Origin: Chloroflexota bacterium
GTDB taxonomy: Bacteria; Chloroflexota; Chloroflexia; JAMDCE01
Assembly (NCBI GenBank): GCA_023489135.1
Contig: JAMDCE010000698.1
Coordinates: 1-12,987, forward strand
Length of the DNA stretch: 12,987 bases
Reading direction: 5' to 3'
Position 1 is the first letter of the stretch; every line of letters begins with the position of its first letter. The notes under the pieces are model-generated. The model did no database searches, was not told the DNA's origin, and saw only the letters and a list, made by a program, of their open reading frames with translations. This document shows, piece by piece, positions 1 through 5,993 of this stretch. The position numbers were made by a program, and so were the translations under genes.

Positions 1-1
1 T

Positions 2-220
2 GAGGAACTCCGCGATAAGACAACTGAATTTCAGGGACGATACCTGACAGGCGAAGACCTGGATAGTCTCTTGCCGGAAGCCTTTGCCTCGGTCAGAGAG
101 GCATCCAGGCGCACTATCGGGCTGCGCCATTACGACGTCCAGCTGATTGGTGGCGCCGTCCTGCACCAGGGCAAGATTGCCGAAATGCGGACAGGCGAGG
201 GCAAGAGGAGTGCGCTATAG
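2..220 (+). pseudogene. secA: SecA N-terminal fragment, truncated at Walker A
   Basis: SecA is the ATPase motor of the Sec translocon. Frame 2 is open from the window edge and gives 72 residues before TAG at 218-220. The peptide carries hallmark stretches of the SecA N-terminal region: [14 protein letters not shown], then [15 protein letters not shown], then [15 protein letters not shown]. In intact SecA the last motif is Walker A and continues as GEGKT followed by some 700 more residues. Here the next codons read R-S-A-L-stop, so homology ends right after the GK. No nucleotide-binding or translocation function can remain. The 5' end lies outside the window, so the first ~35-40 residues are not seen. 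This looks like a deletion or recombination scar, since the following DNA belongs to a different gene family. An assembly join is the main alternative. The family call is firm. Confidence 0.85.
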
Positions 221-280
221 GGATATTTTCGAAAGTCAATTGCGACATAAGTCACATATCCCGTTTCTCGTGCTTGCTAG

Positions 281-400
281 AATGGACAACTTGCTTTCGA
301 GGGCATAATCGTCGCCGCGCTAGCGGGTGCCATCGGCTCGGCCTATCCGTCGTGGAGGGCGGCAAACCTGGATCCGTGTACGGCATTGCGAGCGATTTGA
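281..400 (+). pseudogene. C-terminal remnant of FtsX/MacB-type ABC permease
   Basis: The frame open from 281 to TGA at 398-400 ends with GAIGSAYPSWRAANLDP followed by CTALRAI. This is the typical C-terminus of FtsX/MacB-family permeases: the end of the last membrane helix, then the P-x-W-R-A-A-x-L-D-P-x-x-A-L-R tail. Everything upstream is missing: an in-frame TAG stands at 278-280 and the SecA stump ends at 220, so about 35 codons remain of a protein normally near 400 residues. It sits 16 bases before the ATPase start at 417, the usual permease-then-ATPase order. The cognate permease of that ATPase has therefore probably been lost from this copy of the locus. There is no start codon with a ribosome site that would make the fragment a gene. 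Confidence 0.75.
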
Positions 401-416
401 GCTACAGGGGGATGAT

Positions 417-1277
417 ATGAGCCTGATAACATTGCGAAATGTCAGCAAGTTTTACGAAGGTGCAGAGCCTGTTCGGGCATTGGATGGAGTTAGCATATCT
501 GTAGACGAAGGAGAGTTTGTCGCCGTAATGGGGGCCTCGGGCTCTGGCAAGACCACTATGCTCACTGTTTTGGGCGGACTGAATCGCCCAACTGCGGGCG
601 AGGTGGCCGTCGACGGCATCGACATTTATGGCTTATCCTCGGACAGGCAGGCCGATTTTCGCCGCAATTACCTGGGATTTGTGTTTCAGGAACACCAACT
701 CCTGCCTCATCTCACCGCGCGCGAGAACGTGCTTCTGGCTGTATCTGCAGGCAGCGAAGAGGAATCGGCGACCGATGCCGCGTTGGAAACGCTCTATAGG
801 GTTGGACTTGCGGACAAGGCGCATCGCCTTCCTGGACAGTTATCTGGCGGCGAGCAGGCACGAGTGGCGATAGCCAGGGCGTTGGTTCGGAAACCCGCGA
901 TTATTCTTGCAGATGAGCCTACGGGTAACCTCGACTCTCATACAGGAAGGGAGATACTAACACTACTTCAGAGCCTGAATGCTCACGGCCAGACGATCGT
1001 TCTTGTGACACATAACGAGCAGGCGGCAAAGGCAGCAACACGTCTGGTGCGAGTGTGCGACGGCAAGATAGTCTCGGATGAGGTACTCGGTGGCCGTCCC
1101 GCTGCGGGCTCTGCTGGCAATTCGCTCGCATTAGCAGGAGCACGGGAAGGTTTTGTCGCCAGGACAAAGCCCAATGTCAGCCTGATGCAGACTTTCTTCT
1201 CATTTGCTATGGGTAGCATCGTTCTGATATTCTTGGCCCTTGTGTGGCTGACATTGGGCGGTGACCTGGGACACTAG
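417..1277 (+). CDS. ABC transporter ATP-binding protein (LolD/MacB family) with C-terminal membrane segment
   Basis: 286-residue ATPase subunit of an ABC transporter of the LolD/MacB/FtsE group, which power mechanotransmission-type exporters at the inner membrane. All nucleotide-binding motifs are present: Walker A GASGSGKT (39-46), Q-loop VFQEHQLLP (about 89-97), signature LSGGEQ (142-147), Walker B IILADEP (162-168) with catalytic Glu167, D-loop NLD, and switch His199 in VTHNE. The start is set at ATG 417, preceded by a purine-rich AGGGGGATGAT stretch; an upstream in-frame ATG at 327 would add 30 residues that merely overlap the permease tail in another frame. Unusually, after a ~35-residue linker the protein ends in a hydrophobic helix (about 258-282, FFSFAMGSIVLIFLALVWL), not usual in free-standing LolD-type subunits. 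The partner permease is reduced to a remnant just upstream, so it may be orphaned. The substrate cannot be told. Confidence 0.9.
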   Translation: MSLITLRNVSKFYEGAEPVRALDGVSISVDEGEFVAVMGASGSGKTTMLTVLGGLNRPTAGEVAVDGIDIYGLSSDRQADFRRNYLGFVFQEHQLLPHLTARENVLLAVSAGSEEESATDAALETLYRVGLADKAHRLPGQLSGGEQARVAIARALVRKPAIILADEPTGNLDSHTGREILTLLQSLNAHGQTIVLVTHNEQAAKAATRLVRVCDGKIVSDEVLGGRPAAGSAGNSLALAGAREGFVARTKPNVSLMQTFFSFAMGSIVLIFLALVWLTLGGDLGH

Positions 1278-1307
1278 TCCCTATTCTGTGACCAGTGCAA
1301 GTCGTAA

Positions 1308-2573
1308 CTACTGTCCTGCGTTTTGAACGATAACTGTTCCTTTCATCCAGGGATGAGGCGCGCAATGGTACGTGTAGGTTCCAGGGCTGGTGAACGTATA
1401 GCTCCAGGTCCCTCCGTTGTTCAGCGTTCCCGAATCGAAGGAGCCGTCATCGGCGGTCACTGTATGGGGCATGGAACCCGTATTCGTCCAAGTAATTCTG
1501 TCCCCGACGTGAATTGTGATTGTGGCAGGACCGTATCCCCAGGACGTGATGTCAGAGCTCGGCTCCACAATCTGAGCCGCTACGTTCACTGGCGCGGGAG
1601 CCGGGGCGGATGGAGCCGGCGACGCAGTTGCTGGAGCCTGAGGTGCTGGCGCAGGTGAAGTGCTGGGTCCTGCAGCCGGCTGAGCAGGCTGGCTCGGCAC
1701 AACCTGTTCTGATACTGCAGACGATTGATAGATGGTTCCGTCCCACCCAGTCCACTGGAAAAACAATTGAGCAGCATTTGGCGGAACCGTTGGGCCGTTT
1801 GCCTTGGCCACGACGACAAATGGGCCGACAGATGCTCCCTGAGGCACGCCATCTGAGTTAGTCCACTGCACAGTGCTTCCCGACAAATTGCCTGGATTCT
1901 GGCCAGGGCCCACAGCGTAAGACGTGACGTAAGTGAGACCGGCTGGCAAGGTGTCCTTCAAATCCAGTGTGCCAAGTCCGACACCATGGTTGACCACAAC
2001 GATCTGATACGTGACAGTGTCCCCATCGCGGGACGCCTTCATCTGTACCTCCGCTGGCGGGGACCATTTGTCTGGCCAGTAGATGCCGTTCAGTTCCATG
2101 ACATAGGCTTCGATGTCCGCGATCTGCTTCTGAGACAGAAGGTTTTTGTCGCCCCAGTTAGGCATCGAGACACGTGGATTGTCTCCAGCCGGGCGTGAGC
2201 CGTGCTGCATAAACAGGTCGAGGTTGCGGGCGAAGATTGCTGGATCACCATTGGAATCTTCAAGAAAACCCGGATCAATCGGACTTACAGGCGGAACGGT
2301 GCCATCGTCAGAGCCTGTGTTGTCTACTCCTCCGGTCCCCAGAACGCCGTGGCAGGCAGCGCAATTCTGGGCAAATAGGCTGCGGCCGGCGAGTGGATCG
2401 CCGTGCATCGTAGCTGCCGGGCCGTTTGCGTTCAAGTTCGCAGTCGCCCCGGGCACAGGATTCGGTTGCGGTGCGTCAGCGAAGGCAACCGAAAGCTGCC
2501 ATGCGGCAAGTACCGGCGCAAGAGCAAGAGCCGCAATAAAGAACCACTTACGCCTTTGTAGGTATTTAGCCAT
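1308..2573 (-). CDS. Secreted cytochrome c - DUF11-like - amicyanin-like cupredoxin fusion
   Basis: 421-residue exported electron-transfer protein. Domains in order: signal peptide or N-terminal anchor (1-33, YLQRRKW then a hydrophobic core ending AFADA); a class I cytochrome c (about 60-163) with one heme site CAACH at 71-75 and a likely axial Met137 in VSMPNWG; a DUF11-like beta domain (about 175-290, with LKDTLPAGLTYV); a Pro/Ala/Ser-rich linker (about 295-335); and a type I copper domain (about 342-421). The copper ligands read as His370 in MPHTV plus Cys404, His407 and Met410 in YHCAPHPWMKG, the short C-x2-H-x2-M spacing of amicyanin rather than plastocyanin. The start is ATG 2573 because GAGGGGAG precedes it; a start at 2633 would put 20 polar residues before the signal peptide. 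It lies 171 bases after the response regulator on the same strand. Role by inference: periplasmic or surface electron relay; its redox partner is unknown. Confidence 0.88.
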   Translation of the reverse strand: MAKYLQRRKWFFIAALALAPVLAAWQLSVAFADAPQPNPVPGATANLNANGPAATMHGDPLAGRSLFAQNCAACHGVLGTGGVDNTGSDDGTVPPVSPIDPGFLEDSNGDPAIFARNLDLFMQHGSRPAGDNPRVSMPNWGDKNLLSQKQIADIEAYVMELNGIYWPDKWSPPAEVQMKASRDGDTVTYQIVVVNHGVGLGTLDLKDTLPAGLTYVTSYAVGPGQNPGNLSGSTVQWTNSDGVPQGASVGPFVVVAKANGPTVPPNAAQLFFQWTGWDGTIYQSSAVSEQVVPSQPAQPAAGPSTSPAPAPQAPATASPAPSAPAPAPVNVAAQIVEPSSDITSWGYGPATITIHVGDRITWTNTGSMPHTVTADDGSFDSGTLNNGGTWSYTFTSPGTYTYHCAPHPWMKGTVIVQNAGQ

Positions 2574-2702
2574 CTGTACTCCCCTCAAGAAATCTGTTTC
2601 GTCGACGTCAAGTGGGAGGATAGCTATGGGCAACGTTGCTGTAAATCGTGCAAACTATGATTTTGAGGGAATGAAAAGTATGAGTTGAGTCTTTGAATTA
2701 GT

Positions 2703-2730
2703 AGGATAGGTGGGCAGTCGACCCTGCCAA
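2703..2730 (-). promoter_or_regulatory. Candidate sigma70-type promoter for the cytochrome-cupredoxin gene, with inverted repeat
   Basis: On the minus strand TTGGCA (2730-2725) is followed after 16 bases by TATCCT (2708-2703), matching the -35 consensus at 5 of 6 and the -10 at 4 of 6. A short inverted repeat GGCAG-N6-CTGCC (2713-2728) occupies the spacer and could be an operator. Transcription from here would leave a leader of about 120 bases before ATG 2573. The upstream genes could also read through, because no terminator is visible between them. Confidence 0.3.
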
Positions 2731-2744
2731 TCGGCTCCCAATGG

Positions 2745-3413
2745 TTACGAGTCCACCTCGATTAGCTTCTTTCGTATCGCATATTTAATGAGATCGGTGC
2801 GAGTGCGCAGGTTCAGCTTCTCCATCAAGTGTGCCCGGTGCGTCTGAACAGTGCTCGGGCTCAGGGTCAGCATTGAAGAAATTTCCTGATTTGTGTAGCC
2901 TTCGGCAATCAGCCTAAGGACCTCTTTTTCCCTTTCTGTAAGCGCATCGTAGGTATCCCGTTCCTGGCCAGATTTGACCCTGCGCAAGTAATCGGCAACT
3001 AGTTTCGTGCTCATACTAGGATGCAGGTAGATTTCACATCTATGGGCGGCTCTGATCGCCTGAAGTAGATCCGCTGAGGCCGCTCCTTTCAAGACGTAGC
3101 CCGAGGCGCCAGCATCCAGGCTGCGGAAAAAGTAGTCGTCGCTGTTGTGGATAGTGAGCACAAGCGCGCGAGTTTCAGGACAATGTTTCTTGATAAGCTT
3201 TATGACGTCAAGCCCGCTTACAAGGGGCATTCCCAGGTCTACGAGCATCACATCTGGGCGGAGCTCTCTTGCCTGGTCGACGGCCTCCTGTCCATTAGAT
3301 GCCTCGCCAACGACCTCCATATCGGGCTGAGCCTCGATGAGAAGCCGAATCCCTTCGCGCACAATTCCGTGGTCCTCGGCCACGAAGATTCTAATTTTCG
3401 TCGTCTCGTTCAT
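2745..3413 (-). CDS. NarL/LuxR-family response regulator
   Basis: 222-residue DNA-binding response regulator. The receiver domain (about 7-125) has the acidic pair Glu13-Asp14, phospho-acceptor Asp59 in MLVDLGMP, Thr87 and Lys109 in YVLKG, so all residues needed for phosphorylation are present. The output domain (about 155-216) is a LuxR-type helix-turn-helix: LTEREKEVLRLIAEG, then TNQEISSMLTLSPSTVQTH. The start ATG overlaps the stop of the kinase gene by 4 bases (ATGA) and has AAGGA at suitable distance, so the two are co-translated and surely partners. Length is normal. The nearest downstream gene on the strand encodes the cytochrome-cupredoxin fusion, a plausible target by position only. 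Confidence 0.95.
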   Translation of the reverse strand: MNETTKIRIFVAEDHGIVREGIRLLIEAQPDMEVVGEASNGQEAVDQARELRPDVMLVDLGMPLVSGLDVIKLIKKHCPETRALVLTIHNSDDYFFRSLDAGASGYVLKGAASADLLQAIRAAHRCEIYLHPSMSTKLVADYLRRVKSGQERDTYDALTEREKEVLRLIAEGYTNQEISSMLTLSPSTVQTHRAHLMEKLNLRTRTDLIKYAIRKKLIEVDS

Positions 3414-5737
3414 GCTTGTTCCTTCCCTTCGAACACAGGAATAGTCACTGTGAGCCTGGTCCCCTTTTCGTGACTCGATTCCACAGCCATCGATCCCCCA
3501 AGAAGGCTGGCCCGCTCCTGCATTCCTAGCAGTCCAAGCCCACGTTGCCGACCGATCTGCCCAAGCTTGGTGACGTCGAATCCGATACCATCATCTTGTA
3601 CGACGGCGACCAATGACCCATTTTCCTGCTCAAGGCAGATGGTTAGGTGGGAGGCGTGGGCGTGCCTGGCCACATTAGTAATTGCTTCCTGGATAATGCG
3701 ATACACCTCGGTCTCGACAGCCGTTGGCAGGCGCCTCTGAGTGCCCGATACTCGTACGTCGAAGTCGATGCTTGTGTTTTCCAGGCGTTGTTCTGCAAAC
3801 CACCTGACGGCAGGCGCAAGGCCAAGGTCGTCGAGTACGGTCGGACGCAAGTCCCAAATCAGTCGGCGCACGTCTCCGAGCGCACGTCTGACCAGTTCTT
3901 TCGCGCGGTCCAACTTCTGTTTCTGTGCATCTGCCAGCTGGGGTAAAGCCTCCTCAGCGTTCTCGACGGCCATCATCAAAGCGGCCAGAGCCTGCGCGGG
4001 TTCGTCGTGAAGCTCGCGTGCGATGCGATATCGCTCCTCCTCCTGTGCAGTTATCAGCTTCACCAGCAGTTCACCTCGAACTATCTCTTTTCGCTGCACC
4101 TCTTCGTACAAGCGCGCCTTTTCGATTGCCGTCGCAGATTGCGCTGCGAACGCCTGGAGCATTTTCAGTTCATTGTTCGTCAGTGCACTTGAGTCATCGA
4201 GACAATAAACAACGAGACAGCCCAAGATACCCTGTTTTGTTGCCAGAGGCACGCAGATTGCGCTGCAAGCGTGGTCGACGTCAAGCCCAGCTTTTCTCAT
4301 TTCTCCGCGTGTCTCTGCGCTTAGGTCTTCTTCGTATCGCTGCAAAGTGTCTTCTTCGACCAGGGTCGGCCAGCCTGACTGAAAGACCTTCCCTACCAGA
4401 CCCTCTCCAGCCTGCAACCCCAGGTGATTCACCTTTTCGATTTCGCAGCCAAACGACGCCTTGGGCACGAGCCTGCCTTGCTCTTTTTCATAAGATAGCA
4501 CCAGTCCGACATCTGCCACAGAACAAACTTGCTTGGTCTGAGCCATTATCGCGTCCCAGAGTTCACGGGCTTCGAGGACAACTGATAGCGATTCCGTAGC
4601 TTCAAGCAAGGCTGATAGCTCCTTCGTCCGCTGCTCCACTTTTCGTTCGAGCTCGGCGTTCCAACGCTGCCTTTCCTCCAATGAATCCTTTAGCTTCGAG
4701 CGCATGGCTTCCAGAGCATTCGCCAGCACTCCAACCTCATCGCTGCGTTTCACGGGTACGGGGCTGTTGAGGTCTCCGGCGCCCATTCTTGCCGCGGCGT
4801 TTGTTAGTATTGCAACAGGGGCGACCACCCTCTTGACGTGATGCCACGCAACAAGCGTTCCAACCACGACTGCAAGGGCGAAGAATATCAGAATCTCCTG
4901 ACGCAAACGTGAAGATAAGGCGAGGATGTTTTCCGGCTGCTCAACTATGACTCCCCAGGTCGGCAGGGTGGTTAGGGGAGCGTATGCGACTATATGTCTT
5001 CTCTCATTGAGAGGTTCGTGAATCATCACTCCTTCTCGCCTAAGCGCAGGCAGCACTTGGATGTGATCGGACAAATGGACACCGTCCTGGCCATATGACG
5101 AAGCCACGACAATCCCGTCCCCATTAACCAGCTCAGTCTGCATTGGGTCTCCCTCTTTGAGTCCGGGGACCAGGCGGGCGGTCTCATCCCGAGGGTCAAG
5201 CTCGACCATTAGCATGCCAGCAAGCGCTCCATCGTTCTTAAAAATCGGCGCTGCCAGGCAGATTCTTGGCACCTCATTTGGGGCGACGGGAAGCTCGAAA
5301 ATGGCTGGTTCACGTGACTCAAAAACGCGAAGGGCAGCGGGGTGAGACATCAAGTTCGATCCCACTATGCCTCGTTGGTTTGGCTCTGCCCAGAGAACCT
5401 TGCCAGCACTGTCCAGCAAGGTGATGCTGGAGAAGGCACCCATTTGTGACTGCGTTTGCCGCAAGATTTCTCGCGCGAGTGTGAGATCGGCAGTTTGTGG
5501 GTTGAGTTCCGGAATAGCGGCCGTTTTCTGAAGTAACTGATTCGACTGATCCACGAAATCGTCTACGTGGCTGGCCTCAATTTGGGCCAGCAGTTTGCGC
5601 TGACCTAAAGTGGCATCAGTGCTTTGGTCGAGAGCCCACAAAGCGACGTAGGCTACCGCAAGAAGCAGCACACTCAGCCCAAGTGCAACACTCAGCGTGA
5701 TTCTTTGTTGGAGATTAAGCCTGGGTAATTGCCTCAC
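3410..5737 (-). CDS. Sensor histidine kinase: dCache-like, HAMP, GAF, HisKA_3, HATPase_c
   Basis: Membrane sensor kinase of the NarX/DesK class (HisKA_3), 775 residues from the start chosen. In that numbering: membrane helix about 14-36; extracytoplasmic dCache-like sensor about 40-275 (SSITLLDSAGKVLWAEP); second helix about 282-299; HAMP about 300-353; short coiled coil; GAF about 386-543; dimerisation and phospho-acceptor region ERYRIARELHDEPAQ with His577; ATPase domain with N-box EAITNVARHA (Asn688), G1 DDGIGFD and G2 GLGLLGMQER. All catalytic motifs are intact. An in-frame TTG at 5812 would add 25 residues but has no ribosome site, and a good promoter (5791-5820) lies across it, so transcription would begin after it. 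GTG 5737 has GGATGGGA upstream and puts the membrane helix near the N-terminus. The gene overlaps the regulator by 4 bases. The ligand is unknown; the GAF domain may add a second input. Confidence 0.93.
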   Translation of the reverse strand: MRQLPRLNLQQRITLSVALGLSVLLLAVAYVALWALDQSTDATLGQRKLLAQIEASHVDDFVDQSNQLLQKTAAIPELNPQTADLTLAREILRQTQSQMGAFSSITLLDSAGKVLWAEPNQRGIVGSNLMSHPAALRVFESREPAIFELPVAPNEVPRICLAAPIFKNDGALAGMLMVELDPRDETARLVPGLKEGDPMQTELVNGDGIVVASSYGQDGVHLSDHIQVLPALRREGVMIHEPLNERRHIVAYAPLTTLPTWGVIVEQPENILALSSRLRQEILIFFALAVVVGTLVAWHHVKRVVAPVAILTNAAARMGAGDLNSPVPVKRSDEVGVLANALEAMRSKLKDSLEERQRWNAELERKVEQRTKELSALLEATESLSVVLEARELWDAIMAQTKQVCSVADVGLVLSYEKEQGRLVPKASFGCEIEKVNHLGLQAGEGLVGKVFQSGWPTLVEEDTLQRYEEDLSAETRGEMRKAGLDVDHACSAICVPLATKQGILGCLVVYCLDDSSALTNNELKMLQAFAAQSATAIEKARLYEEVQRKEIVRGELLVKLITAQEEERYRIARELHDEPAQALAALMMAVENAEEALPQLADAQKQKLDRAKELVRRALGDVRRLIWDLRPTVLDDLGLAPAVRWFAEQRLENTSIDFDVRVSGTQRRLPTAVETEVYRIIQEAITNVARHAHASHLTICLEQENGSLVAVVQDDGIGFDVTKLGQIGRQRGLGLLGMQERASLLGGSMAVESSHEKGTRLTVTIPVFEGKEQA

Positions 5738-5790
5738 CCGTATCAGTTCCCATCCAGGTGCAATACGACGAACTGCTTCCTGCGACGCTA

Positions 5791-5820
5791 ATGATAGACC
5801 ACGATTCGCCAATTAGTCAA
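5791..5820 (-). promoter_or_regulatory. Probable sigma70-type promoter of the two-component operon
   Basis: On the minus strand TTGACT (5820-5815) is separated by 18 bases from TATCAT (5796-5791): 5 of 6 matches at both boxes. An A/T-rich run (AGTTAAAA) sits just upstream of the -35, like an UP element. The expected start of transcription, near 5784, falls downstream of the in-frame TTG at 5812 and about 47 bases before GTG 5737. This supports the shorter kinase. Confidence 0.6.
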
Positions 5821-5940
5821 TTTTAACTAGTCCAATAGTCGGCGTCGCGGTGGCGATTGCTTCCACCCAAGCCTAACAATTTGCTTCGCTATGACTGAGC
5901 GTGGGCAGCGAGCCTACAATCACTTCGTGCGCTTGGAGCA

Positions 5941-5969
5941 GTTGTGCGCGGCCAGTGGCCGCGCACAAC
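5941..5969 (-). terminator. Perfect 13-bp GC-rich hairpin after the sigma/anti-sigma operon
   Basis: GTTGTGCGCGGCC (5941-5953), loop AGT, and GGCCGCGCACAAC (5957-5969) pair without a mismatch. The hairpin begins 25 bases after the stop of the anti-sigma gene read on the minus strand, where a terminator is expected. No run of T follows on either strand, so it is not a classical intrinsic terminator. It may act as a 3'-end stabiliser or a U-tract-free terminator. The two-component operon starts about 120 bases further on. Confidence 0.6.
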
Positions 5970-5993
5970 AATTGACCCCCGCCCTAACCACTA

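Noticed and set aside
275..283. Extended -10 box TGCTAGAAT upstream of the ATPase
   Set aside because: There is no usable -35 hexamer, and it lies at a rearrangement junction, so a chance match is likely.
327..416. N-terminal extension of the ABC ATPase from an ATG at 327
   Set aside because: These 30 codons overlap the permease tail in another frame, look random, and the ATG at 417 has the purine-rich ribosome site and the normal family start.
2574..2633. Upstream start of the cytochrome fusion at 2633
   Set aside because: It would put 20 acidic and polar residues before the signal peptide, while GAGGGGAG sits before ATG 2573.
3647..4599. Long plus-strand open frames opposite the sensor kinase
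   Set aside because: They are antisense to a gene with complete kinase motifs, are rich in Arg, Pro and Ser, and show no domain or ribosome site.
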